From assembly GCA_009746045.1 (NCBI GenBank), contig RPFO01000037.1, forward strand, positions 102,363 through 166,362: a stretch of 64,000 nt of DNA, in the 5' to 3' direction. The notes beneath the pieces are model-generated. The model saw nothing but the letters and a program-made list of their open reading frames with translations, ran no database searches and was not told the origin of the DNA. Of this stretch, positions 1-12,493 are shown piece after piece. Positions within the stretch are counted from its first letter, which is position 1. Every line of letters starts with the position of its first letter. The DNA is from Mesostigma viride (Eukaryota; Streptophyta; Mesostigmatophyceae; Mesostigmatales; Mesostigmataceae). Made by a program: the position numbers and the translations under genes.

Positions 1-186
1 CGCTTTCATCAAGGCACAACGAAAAAACGTGTCAAGCCCGCCCTTGCTGCAGGGTGGAAGCAGTTCATGTGGTGGCCATGGCAACGACAGGCGCGGCTCA
101 GATGACCACATCTATAGGGTTCCTGGATACGCTGGCTTACTTCATGGCTTGGTCGCACGGATTATCGGTTTTGGTTGCTTTGTCAG

Positions 187-1817
<1,631 letters not shown>

Positions 1818-1959
1818 TGAAAGGCAGTGATGGCTCGGTTTTTTATGGATTTGACCAAGCAAATTTTTTTCGCATTACTATGAGCCTAACTCCTGAACCT
1901 CGTGCTAGTGTAAAGGTGTTACGCGACTCGATCATTCTGTCTGCGGCACTGCGAGCTCT

Positions 1960-2865
1960 CTTATGCGGATCAAACCTGCGTCATTTGCCTGCGCCGCGCC
2001 ATCCCTGCTCAACAGCGGCGGCTTTGCGAGCTGCCCCGGTCCCAACAGCGGGGTTGGCGTCGTGCCCGCGCCTGGGCTCAGCCCCCCCCAACGGCCGCCT
2101 TACTGACTGACCCGTGCGCAAGGTAATTGCTTGTTAGAAGAGACAGCCCCCTTGGGCCACGCGGCATGCCAACCTGACATCATTATGTTCATCGTGTGAT
2201 GATGCGTGGCGTTAGGTATGGAGTAAGGCACTTGGCTTTCGGACTAAGGCACCCATGTGGACCAAACCTGCGTCGTTTGCGTGCCTTTGCCTGCAGCGCA
2301 CTGTCCCCGCTCAGCAGCGAGCCTGGCACATCCGTGCCCGGCGCTGACAATCGCATCCCTGGCAGCCGCACCACCGGCAGCGGCTTTGCGAGCTGCCCCG
2401 GTCCCAACAGCGGGGCTGGCGTCGCGCCCGCGCCTGGGCTCAGCCCCCCCCAACGGCCGCCTTACCGACTGTCCCGTGCGCAAGGTAATTGCTTGTTAGA
2501 AGAGACAGCCCCCTTGGGCCACGCGGCATGCCAACCTGACATCATTATGTTCATCGTGTGATGATGCGTGGCGTTAGGTATGGAGTAAAGCACTTGGCTT
2601 TCGGACTAAGGCACCCATGTGGACCAAACCTGCGTCGTTTGCGTGCCTTTGCCTGCAGCGCACTGTCCCCGCTCAGCAGCGAGCCTGGCACATCCGTGCC
2701 CGGCGCTGACAATCGCATCCCTGGCAGCCGCACCAGCGGCAGCGGCTTTGCGAGCTGCCCCGGTCCCAACAGCGGGGCTGGCGTCGCGCCCGCGCCGGGG
2801 CTCAGCCCCCCCCAACGGCCGCCTTACTGACTGCCCCGTGCGCAAGGTAATTGCTTGTTAGAAGA
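1960..2865. repeat. 362-bp tandem repeat, about 2.5 copies
   Basis: Two nearly identical 362-bp units (about 2140-2501 and 2502-2863) are preceded by a diverged partial unit from about 1960. Each contains the segment around GATGATGCGTGGCGTTAGG and a GC-rich stretch with a run of C. Short open frames recur once per unit in both strands, as expected of a non-coding duplication. The units differ by only a few substitutions, so the duplication is young. Confidence 0.9.
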
Positions 2866-2926
2866 ATGCGCGCATCATGTGTTGATGCGCCTCTCGATTA
2901 CATGACCCCATGAAATTAGTTTGGTG

Positions 2927-2934
2927 TATAAATA
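2927..2934 (+). promoter_or_regulatory. Candidate TATA box upstream of the MULE gene
   Basis: TATAAATA lies about 280 bp before the proposed start codon of the transposase gene. A good 3' splice site (AG at 3160-3161 after a pyrimidine-rich tract) falls between them, so a 5'-UTR intron is plausible. The rest of 2866-3207 holds nothing else I recognise. Assignment is by motif and position only. Confidence 0.3.
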
Positions 2935-3207
2935 TACATATAATTTAATGTTGTATGCATCAAATAAGGGGTTAGTTAGCCTCTCACCGTCTCAAGTAAC
3001 CCAGTGGGTGAACGGTTAATGGGTCGGCTACGGTTATTGGGTTGTTTTATAGGGTCCCGAGGTTAAGGTTGATAAACGTTGCTCGAACTCATTCCATGTT
3101 GTTTGCTGTCTCACTTAGTCTTGTTCACACACTACACTTGCTATTGTGTCTCATTGCACAGGGACGCTCCACGGGACATAGGAGGGGATTGCGATCTTGC
3201 CAAGAAT

Positions 3208-6200
3208 ATGCCGACGGGGCCTTGGGAATCCTGGGTCGCCGCTCGTGCCGCAATTCAATCATGGGCTGATCATGGTGAGCATGGAGCCTTCGCGTTATGC
3301 GCCCGCTACGTGGCTCAGAGCAGAACAGAGCGCCGGGAATTCTGGTGCGATGGTTGCGGTGTAGCTAATCATCAAGGCAAAAAACAGACAACATCCAAGA
3401 AGACGAATTGTGAGTGGCGAGTTGTGATTGCAAAGCGGAAGGATGGGATGTTTTATGTCACAAAATACCCATTGCCCGTGACAAGCCTAAAGCCAGGGCA
3501 CCTTCCCACTGGCCACAATCATGAGCTAAGACGTCCCGGGACCATTGCTGCTCTCTTGGACCCCATGCTTCGAAAGCTGCCTGATGAGGTGAAGGCAAGG
3601 ATATTGTTGTGCAGGAAGAGCGGGGTCGACCTGCCAACAATCCTGACAATGATCGATAAGGAATTTGGGGAAAACCGCACGTGGATTGATAGCGATGTCA
3701 GGAATTTCCTGCGGCGGTCTCCTGAAGATAACTTGTCGTCTGCGTCGAAGTTGGTCTCCTGGTGCTATGCCCAGCAAGATGCCGATCCTCGTTTCTACTG
3801 GAAGCATGCTGTTGATGGCAACAACCGGCTCAACCTTCTTTTCTACGCGACGGGGGACATGAGGGAGCGTTATGCCATGGCTTGTGATTCCCAGGCGGTT
3901 TCTGTTGACGCGACCCACGGCACGAATAATCATGGCATGAAGCTAATCTTCTTCACGGGTGTGTCTCCTTACGGGAAAAATGACATTTATGGAGTTGCCC
4001 TAACAGTGTCGGAGCACGAGCAGGCATTTGGCTGGATATGGGACCAGTTCGCTGAGTGCATGCATGGGCACTTGCCGAAGGTTGCCATCACCGACGAAGA
4101 CCAGGCCATGGCATTGGCGATTACAAAGCGAGGAATCACTCATCATCTTTGTATATTCCACCTCTTCATCATGAATGTGACAAAGAACATGAGGCGTTGC
4201 TTCGGTGACGAAGCTGCGTGGGAGAAGTTTTACCTGGCATTGTGGCGGCTACGCAACCAAACCGATCTTCGCAGCCGTGAGCACTTTGACAGAGATTTTT
4301 TGCAGGTCCTTCTTCTCCTTCCCCAGAAGTATTGGGGCCCCAAATGCCGCACGTTGGCCCATTGGTCCAACCTGCCCTACCTCCAGGCTGGTCATGTCCC
4401 TCGTCATCCTCGCATGTTGAATGCGCACGTTGAAAAGGATGACATGTTGCGCCTCGGACGTTTGACAGCCAGCCTGCTTGCCGCCGTCTTGGGTATGTTT
4501 GAAAGCGATGTCGCTGGCCACTTTGGTTTCAAATGCGGACACGCTCGTGTGATAGAAGCATTGCGGCACCTGCGCCGCGAGTCTGCTAGCTGTACAGAAG
4601 ATCTGATTACTCGTGTGCGTTTGTGCTACGGCATCATGCACGAGTCAACTGCCAAGTCAGATTTTCTGGACAGCTTCCCGGATGCTACCATGACATCATG
4701 CCCCACGGCGGTCTCACAAGACGACAGTCGGTTTGCAGCGACGACGGATGGCTTGGTGCAGGGTTGGGTTTCATTGGCTGACAAGACATGCACGTACGAT
4801 GATGGCGTCCTACTTGAAGTCAAGACCCACCCTACGTTCATGGAGGGGCCGACCTTGCGTGCTGGGGAGGAACGGTACGTATGTTTCAATCCAATTTACC
4901 ACCGCAACACTGTAAAGAGCCGGTATGGACACCCACAGCTCTGCACACATCTTGATTATCCAAGCAATTAGTGTACAAGTGTTTCGCCTCCGTGGCTTAC
5001 CATTATGCATCATCAGCACAACAAGTTTTAACAGTGATTGCAAACCACGGTTTTTTATGTGTCATGCAAGGTCTACCAAAAGGCGGTGTCACCATTGCAT
5101 TTTTAGGCCCAAATGCATGTGTCACCCGAAATGCATCTAAACCTTAAACCTTCCTCAACCTTTTCATGAAACAATCAAAGGTTCATTACAATATCTGATT
5201 TTCTCGCCAACTAGTTTTGCCTGTTGGCTTAGCCCCCCCAACATGGCCCGGGTAGCACGTGTTCGCCGCCCTCATCAGGGGGAATAGTATCACATTTGGT
5301 CAATAGGCCATACCAAGTCATGCTTGTTGCCCCAACCAACTAGAGCATATTCTCAATGCCCATTCCCGCCATCCAAGCTATGCCTCCTGTTTACCGCCGC
5401 AACACCGGTTGCCAGCAGCCCATTACTCACTTCACCCGCCGCTTGCTACACAAGGCCTTGCCGCCTTGCCCAACATGCTGCCTGCTTCGCCTCGTTCGGC
5501 CGAATTTCGCAAGTAACCTTGCAGTTCCAAGTACCTCAGGTTTGCTTGACATTCCCCCTCCCTCACCCCCTCCCACCCCCCCTCCCTCCCTTTTAGAAGC
5601 TACATACACCGCTACGTTCAAGAAGTATAAGTATTTATCTATATATTATACAAAGTTGACAAGATATTTATCACACACTTAGTTTCAGTTGGCTAACTCG
5701 CTTTCTATGTCGTGTGCCCAAGGGGCTTTTTGTTGTGCATCGATGAATTACGCCAGACATAGGTGTAACTTTTCTGTACATGTTCTTGTTGTCGCTCTGT
5801 TGACTTGTTGTCGCTTCACAGGCAATGCACTATTGTGTGGAAGGACGCGCATCCCCTGGAGAAGATGCGACTGTACCATTTTGCCCAGCTTCAGTGGCAA
5901 ATGAAGGTGAAGAATATGCGTTGTGGCCTTCTCCTCAGCTGGACGATGGAGAACGGCATGCGTGTGTTCGAGGTGCGTCGAAGCGATGAGTGGTTGTCGC
6001 TAGCGACTGATATTGCGAACATCTTCTGGGACGAGTACGTAACCTACAAACAAAGCCCGGTGGAGAACTTTCAGAATCGTTTTCCTGGGTATACTTCCTT
6101 CATAGATCTTACACAACAACTTTGCGAGGTGGTAAACAGCGTCTTTGTACCCAGCTGCAGAGCCAAGATTGCTGAGGATGCGCGATTTGTGGCTGCTGGT

Positions 6201-7424
6201 AGTGATGGCTACAACCAGGTGTTTGACTTGTTGTATCCACCCGCCAAATGTGAGCGGTCTCACATGGACAAGCTGTATGACACCGCGCGTAAATGGGCCC
6301 GCCGCTTTACTTGGGGTGACTCAACATTTGGGATGAGCTCTTCCCAAAGGTCCGAGGTCACGCACAACGCGATAAAAAACCGTGTGGACAAAACCACGCA
6401 GTTGGAGGAGCTCCCTGTTGTGCTGGCTGATTTGTGGCAACGGCGTGCGGAGTCACATGAGATCGAGCTTTACCGTCGATCTAAGCACCACCTGAACCGC
6501 ATCAGTCCCATAGCCCACCCGGTTTTGGTTGATGCTGAGACAAAGTTAGCCAAATATGCTTTTGACAAGCTGAAAATCCAGTTAGCAATGGCGTTTCATT
6601 ACATAGTTGGTCCCGTGTATGATGGCAACCTGGTGGAGGTAAAGTTATCTCCAGAGAGCTCTGGGAGCCAGGCTCGCCGAGAACAACTGAAGGAGGATGA
6701 GCCTACGGTAGTGTCAAGGATTGTTACTCTTGGCAGCGACAAGCACCCCATTGCTTGCAGTTGTCAATATGTTGTCCACATGGGCCTCCCTTGCAGGCAC
6801 GTGCTTGCTGTGGAGCTAATTGCTGTGTGGCTTCAAGCAAAGGCTCTGCCGTTGCAGTGTGTCCACCAGAAGTGGTTGTTGCCTTTAGATCAGGCAAATA
6901 TGCGCAATGAGTCTTTCAAAGCGATGACAAGGCCGCAGCATCCTACACCCCACTTGGTTGTTGACCCAACCACCCCCTCCAACGTGGAGGTGACACCAAA
7001 CTATGCCAACTTGATAGCCCTTAGCCGCCGCCTTGTTCAATTGGCGGTCGAGTCCCGTAAGGAAGTGGAAATCATGCAGCATATAGAGCGTGGAATTGAG
7101 ATGTGTGTTTCCGACAACCCCGGTCTTCCAGCCACAACCCCGGGCCCTGCACAACCGATGATAGCTCAGCACCCACTCCCAGTCAATGCGCAAGCAACAT
7201 CTGCGCCAACCCAACAGCCCTTGTTATGTGGCAACCCACCAATCGCAAAGCCGCGGGGAAGGCCTAAGGTCCACGGGGCTCAGTCTAGGAGGCACCGCAG
7301 TGCTTGCGAGCCGGATAGAGCAGCTAGTCGCAAAGGCAAGCAGCCTCGTAGTGCAACTGCACAGTGTGAAGAGGGGCCTATTTCCAAAAAGCCATTCTTC
7401 CGTGGCTCCCACCCTACCTCCTAG
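3208..7424 (+). CDS. Mutator-like (MULE/FAR1-type) transposase, two exons
   Basis: Encodes a DDE-type transposase expected to cut and rejoin Mutator-class DNA transposons in the nucleus. Exons 3208-4874 and 5822-7424 are joined over a 947-bp GT-AG intron (GTACGT...CACAG) and give 1089 residues with no stop. Domain order: an N-terminal Cys/His region (WCDGCG ... CEWRV ... HNHE, about 45-106) like the FAR1 DNA-binding domain; the MULE catalytic core with VDATHGTN (about 234), TDEDQA (about 295) and HHLCIFH (about 311-319); and a SWIM zinc finger, CSCQ-CRH (about 865-890). The C-terminus is basic with a KPRGRPK AT-hook-like motif. The ATG at 3208 is chosen as the first Met before the conserved domain. 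Upstream codons stay open to a splice acceptor at 3161, so an earlier start is possible. Terminal inverted repeats were not found, so this could be a live element or a domesticated FAR1-like gene. Confidence 0.88.
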
Positions 7425-8040
7425 TTCATCCCCTTCAATTAGTCCATCCCAGCCTTGTCCATTGTACCACTCGGTCACGAGATAGCTGCCCTTGGGTGGT
7501 GCCATGTCCGGCGGATGAGTTAAAATGTTGTTATTGTATTAAAGCATGGATAAAATAATTGCATTTTCATTTTAGCAACATCAAAGAGACAACATAACAT
7601 GTTCATAATTCAATTGTGATTGATTTGGGTTTGATAAACAGTGCTCTCAACGTTTTCCAATTCATCTACACCTTAGTCATGAATTTCAATACAAAATGCT
7701 GGTGGGATGGTGATGCATGGAGCATGAATTAATGGATTAAAATATTTACTCATATAATTTTAACACCTAAAAAGTGATTTCAGTCGTCACATGCAATGTT
7801 GGGCTACCACCTCTTTTGTTTTGGAATTTTGGCACAGTATCGAGAAAGAGGTAATTCCAAAGTTTGCCAATGACTGCATGGTCTCGGAGCTAAACCAAGA
7901 GTTGTGTGTACGACCCTCATTTGTCGTGGCATGATCCACGTAGGGTCTGAGTACAAGGCTAACCAGGACAGTCATAATGCGTACACTCTATGCTCCTAGT
8001 ACTTGTTGATATTGACATATTCTCCAGATTTCTGGCCTGC
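7425..8040. other. 3' flank of MULE gene, no gene seen
   Basis: AT-rich sequence with no coding potential that I can support. ATTAAA near 7540 could serve as a polyadenylation signal for the gene upstream. No terminal inverted repeat matching the 5' flank of that gene was found by eye. Confidence 0.5.
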
Positions 8041-8735
8041 GCCGGTAGTCGCTTTGATATTGCATTCATTATGCTCACGTGATGCATGTCACGATAATAT
8101 TATACTGTCTAACGTATTAGTTGCATTGAATTGAAGCGTTACTCCGTTGGGAGATCACGTAACACATGTCCGGTAGTCTGTAATATTAAGGCAGATGGTG
8201 CGCAAGGATAGATGGCAAGTAGTGATGAAGGAGACCACCCCCAAGTCTGTGGGGGCTCCGCGTGTGACCAAGTATGGCATTCATAGCGATTCGGGCCGCG
8301 GTGCCCACACCCCTGTAACTAGGACCTAGATAGCTTATACCATCCATTCCATCCCATGTTCCCCTCCCACTGAGGACTTATGCTCACGTGACGCAGTCAC
8401 GTGTCTATTAATTAATTAATTAATGTCCGGTAGGGGCACCTCGGGTAACCCGCTACGGTCGGCACAGTGCCACCGGCCGCGGGGCCCACAATCCTGCTAC
8501 CCGTGCTTAGATAGTTTCTTTCGCATGTCATCCATTCCCTTCATGAGGATACTGCTCACGCAGTCACGTGGTATTAATTAATTAATTAAATGTCCGTGAG
8601 AGGGGGTACATGGTCTATAAGCGTGCTAAGCAACAACCTGCAAATGATGTAAACTTAATAATGCTCACGTGATGTTTGTTAATTATAATATTGATAATTG
8701 TCTCTTGTTCACGTGGTGCAGTCACGTTCTTATCG
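8041..8735. repeat. Short retroelement 3' ends with hairpin and TTAA tails
   Basis: At least two related copies (about 8240-8420 and 8425-8592) end in a hairpin built from CACGTGAC and GTCACGTG around a GCA loop, followed by a (TTAA)n simple tail. Degenerate versions of the hairpin occur near 8075, 8662 and 8705. A different LINE-type 3' end, with ACTCC pairing to GGAGA, is seen in reverse near 8141-8165. Hairpin plus simple-repeat tail is typical of the 3' ends of LINEs and SINEs. No protein is encoded. The interval 8736-9084 holds nothing recognisable. Confidence 0.6.
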
Positions 8736-9084
8736 CACGCAATTGATAGCACTGTTACGAGTTAACCCACCTCTATGTGAGAACCTGTACGTCTCCACCG
8801 TTGGCACTCGAATGGTACCTATCACCACTAAAGATGATTTAGAGGAATCGTTCGCGACAGCTAGATTGCAATGAAGCTTGATACATGTTCAGCTGCAATA
8901 AAACACATTTCCCAATTAACACAAGCAACAGCTATTGTGTGGGTCGACAACAACCAACTAACTATGAGCCCAACTCGAACGTATCGACGTTGGCTAGACT
9001 GCCATTATTGTTCTCACGACAGACCATACATTGAGGTGCTCACAGAACGCTGGCACCAAGGGCAGAGGACATACAGGTAAAAAC

Positions 9085-9900
9085 CATGACATGAGTAGGA
9101 ACGGGCATGGCATGACTAGGAACGTGTACAGCATGACTAGGAACGGGTATGGCATGACTAGGAAGTAGGAACAGGTATGGCATGACTAGGAAAGAGCATG
9201 GCATGACTAGGAACGGGCATGGCATGACTAGGAACGGGTGTGGCATGACTAGGAACGTGTACAACATGACTAGGAACGGGTATGGCATGACTAGGAATGA
9301 GTATGTCATGACTCGGAACGGGTATGGCATGACTCGGAACGACCATGGCATGACTAGGAACGGGTACAGCATGACTAGGAACGGGTATGGCATGACTAGG
9401 AATGAGTATGTCATGACTCGGAACGGGTATGGCATGACTCGGAACGACCATGGCATGACTAGGAACGGGTATGGCATGACTAGGAACGGGTGTGGCATGA
9501 CTAGGAGCGTGTACAGCATGACTAGGAACGGGTATGGCATGACTAGGAACGGGTATGGCATGACTAGGAACGGGTATGGCATGACTAGGAACGGGCATGG
9601 CATGACTAGGAACGGGTGTGGCATGACTAGGAACGGGCATGGCATGACTAGGAACGGCCATGGCATGACTAGGAACGGGCATGGCATGACTAGGAACGGG
9701 TATGGCATGACTAGGAACGGGTATGGCATGACTAGGAACGGGTATGGCATGACTAGGAACGGGCATGGCATGACTAGTAACGAGTATGGCATGACTAGGA
9801 ACGGGCATGGCATGACTAGGAACGGGTATGGCATGACTCGGAACGACCATGGCATGACTAGGAACGGCCATGGCATGACTAGGAACGGGTATGGCATGAC
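9085..9900. repeat. 21-bp minisatellite A (about 39 copies)
   Basis: Tandem 21-bp units with a constant part (GGCATGACTAGGAAC) and a six-base variable window (GGGTAT, GGGCAT, GTGTAC, GAGTAT, GACCAT and others). A five-unit block is itself duplicated around 9292 and 9397. Because 21 is a multiple of three, all frames stay open and produce artefactual seven-residue repeat proteins on both strands. The array resumes at 10344-10455 after an inserted retroelement. Confidence 0.95.
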
Positions 9901-10343
9901 GTGGCCCACGCGCATGTGCGCCCATAATGGCCCCCATGGATGATGCTTTCAGTATTTAGCCGCGCCCAGCCTACAATGGGACCTCCCATGGATGATGCAT
10001 TAAGAATTTAGCCATGCGATGCCTATGCAGGGAGTTACTCTCTGCTGAGATGCCATGTGTACACCAGCTATAGCCTAGCCACATACCCTCCACCCCATAT
10101 GTCATGCAGGCCTTCTAGGCCCTCTCCTCAAGCCCCCCCTGGGTGCCTGTGCTTGTTAAGGAGGCATGAACCATCATGGCGGTGCAGGTGCACCTTGTGC
10201 ACCCAGAGCAGGTGACAGTTGTACATCCTCCACCTGCAGGTTGTAGCCCTGATTGTATTACAAACCCATAGATGCCCTTTTCTCAGGGCTATGTGTTACA
10301 TATGCTCCCAACGGAGCTATCATTTTAATTAATTAATTAATTA
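9901..10343 (+). mobile_element. LINE 3'-end fragment inserted in minisatellite A
   Basis: A 443-bp insertion splits the 21-bp array. It resembles LINE 3'-UTR copies elsewhere in the window (shared GCGCATGTGCGCCCATAATGG segment, TGCAGGGAGTTACTCTCTGC hairpin, CTCCCAACGGAG hairpin) and ends in (TTAA)n. ATGGCATGAC occurs on both sides (9891-9900 and 10344-10353) as an apparent 10-bp target-site duplication. The target is itself repetitive, so that duplication is consistent with insertion but not proof of it. Confidence 0.72.
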
Positions 10344-10455
10344 ATGGCATGACTAGGAACGGGAGTGACATGACTAGGAACGACCATGGCATGACTCGGA
10401 ACGACCATGGCATGACTAGGAAGGAGCATGGCATGACTAGGAACGGGTATGGCGG
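10344..10455. repeat. 21-bp minisatellite A, distal part
   Basis: About five further 21-bp units continue the array interrupted by the retroelement, with the same variable window (GGAGTG, GACCAT, GAGCAT, GGGTAT). Confidence 0.9.
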
Positions 10456-11334
10456 CCAAGCACGTGGGCGGGTTCGTGCTATTCGTACCGTTGATGCTGA
10501 AGAGTCACAGGTATCGTTGGAACGGAACGGTCCAGGGGTCGCAGGCGGTTCTTCCCGGGACTGATCTTCCAGCGCTGCAAGAAAATCACGAACATGTCCC
10601 TGGTTGGGTAAAGAAAGCAGGCAAACCCCGACCGGCCGACCGCGTCCCCACCGTGCATGTACCTTGGTAAGACGTACGTAAGGTTCTGTGGGCTGAACTG
10701 ACCGCGCTTCAAGAATATGACGATTTGAAGCCACTATGAAGGTATATGCAAACCATGTCGGCGTCATCCGCTCGACCCCTCTTACTCAGATATAGTTGGA
10801 TATGCAGCATAAAAAGCAACGGGGAGAAATTGTCAATGACTATGATCCCCCAACTGTGGGTGTTAGGAAATAGAAAAAGCATGGCAGGCATAGCTTGCGT
10901 GCAACATTGGGGGTCGGAAATTCTAGTCGGGGGGGTCAGTGGACTCCAACGTGGACTCGAGACTCAGATTGATTGATTATTGAGGGTAAACTGCACGACT
11001 ACAGGCTCTTTGCGCGCGCCACATGTTAAGTAATCATGCCATCAGCTGCCATTTTGAACGCATCATAAGGAAACCCGTCGGGTTAAAAACTAAGATCTAA
11101 ACGGCCATCACCACTCGCATCGACGACGAAATTCGGCTAAGTCCAAAGGCAGCCGATACGATTTACGTCGTTTGCAGTTTTACGCGCCAGCCTTGCGCAC
11201 GCTGCCGCGCCGCGCCCAGCCACGATGCACTCCCAGCCTTGCGCACTCCCAGCCTCGCGCACTCCCCAGCCTTGCGCACGCCAGCCTTGCGCACGCTGCG
11301 CCGCGCCCAGCCTTGTGCATCGTCTGAAGAAATC
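10456..11334. other. No gene seen; degenerate GC-rich repeats
   Basis: No coding region is supported. Between about 11190 and 11325 there is a degenerate tandem series around CCAGCCTTGCGCACGC. The rest shows nothing I recognise. Confidence 0.5.
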
Positions 11335-11592
11335 AGTGTCTGATGTTTACAAAAACTCCGTGAAAAAGTACCCTGACCCCTTGTACTTTGACCGGCCAGA
11401 ACACCTCTATAACTTTGTCAGAAGTATGCAAACCCATATACCATGCTTTAGAGTATTTTATAAACTTTCGATCTTCTCAGCTAAACGTTTCCTAATTCTC
11501 AATAGTTTTCGCGGCATTTGGTCATCGCCCGAGAAGGGGCCGATGCATCGGCTGGAACTCGATTTTTGGCGGAAAATCGGCCGCAAGACCAT
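11335..11592 (-). repeat. Dispersed repeat R, copy 1
   Basis: Matches, in reverse orientation, the sequence at about 30150-30397 (shared AAAGTACAAGGGGTCAGGG and the TGGTCTTGC ... CCGATTTTCCGCC segment). A shorter match lies near 24650-24690. This copy is cut at 11593 by the G-tract TIR element, and its continuation resumes at 12404. Confidence 0.75.
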
Positions 11593-11596
11593 TTAG

Positions 11597-12403
11597 CTGG
11601 CTGTCCGCGACACTCCCGGAGCTAGTGTATACCACCCCCCGGGGGGGCATTTTCTGGGGTGGGGGGGTGGGGGGGGTCTTGACCCCCGACCCCCCCCCCC
11701 CTGTTTTGGGGGGGGGGGGGGGGGGTCGGCCCCCCAAAAATTTATATATCCTTAAGTGTATTAAAAAACAACTCTCTGCTTGGGCGCGGGTAGTTCCGGT
11801 GGGGCGCGGGTAGTTCCGGTGGCAAAACGCAGGGGAAGTGGCGCGGGGGGGGGAGCGGCCTCTGAGAAGTAAGGAATACTAAGCGAAAATGCCACGTAGG
11901 GGCACAAAGAGAGACTGGACTGAATCGTATTGAGTTGCTGCAAATCATGATGAAGGGAAGAAGGGTTTAGGGGAGGGGAAAGGAGTAATATTTATACCTG
12001 GGACGCAACAGGGTGTTTACTTGCATTCCTCACGGTGACCTTACGCGCGTCACTTGGCTCCCCTGGTCACATAATGCTCCCGTTCTAAACCTTTCACCTA
12101 TCACACTACCCTCAGTGGGTAACCAGCTGGTCGATACGTGGTACCTCTTAACCTACCGATATTCCGCTATTGGTTAATAAAAAATACCCATTTACCCGGA
12201 AAATATTTATATTTCAGGGAGGGGGGGGGGGGGTCTGCATCCAAAAACCCCTAACCCCCCCCCCCCCCATTTTCTTGGGGGGGGGAGGGGGGGGGGTCCA
12301 ACCCCTTACCCCCCGCCCCCCCAGTTTTGGGGGTGGGGGGGTGGGGGGGGGCTACCCCCCCCCCCCTGTATACACTAGCTCCGGGAGTGTCGCGGACAGC
12401 CAG
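11597..12403. mobile_element. G-tract TIR element, copy 1 (807 bp, TTAG duplication)
   Basis: A non-autonomous DNA transposon. Perfect 36-bp terminal inverted repeats lie at 11597-11632 and 12368-12403 (outer end CTGGCTGTCCGCG). They are flanked on both sides by TTAG (11593-11596, 12404-12407). The homologous unoccupied site is visible at 30155-30158 in reverse orientation, which confirms the 4-bp target duplication. Inside each TIR lie long G and C runs able to fold back on themselves or form G-quadruplexes. No transposase is encoded. A second copy at 56847 is preceded by TTAA, so the target is TTAR. Piggybac- and Kolobok-like families use TTAA, but the family here is not assigned. Confidence 0.88.
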
Positions 12404-12493
12404 TTAGGGGTTAAGAAGAGTAATCTGAACTCTGGCATCCTAGCTCTGCAGCGCGACCTTCAGCGTTAAAAAATTAAAAAACATTGTACAAAC

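Noticed and set aside
9158-9943. Repeat proteins with a seven-residue period in minisatellite A
   Set aside because: Artefact of a stop-free 21-bp unit; interrupted by a retroelement and without flanking coding sequence.
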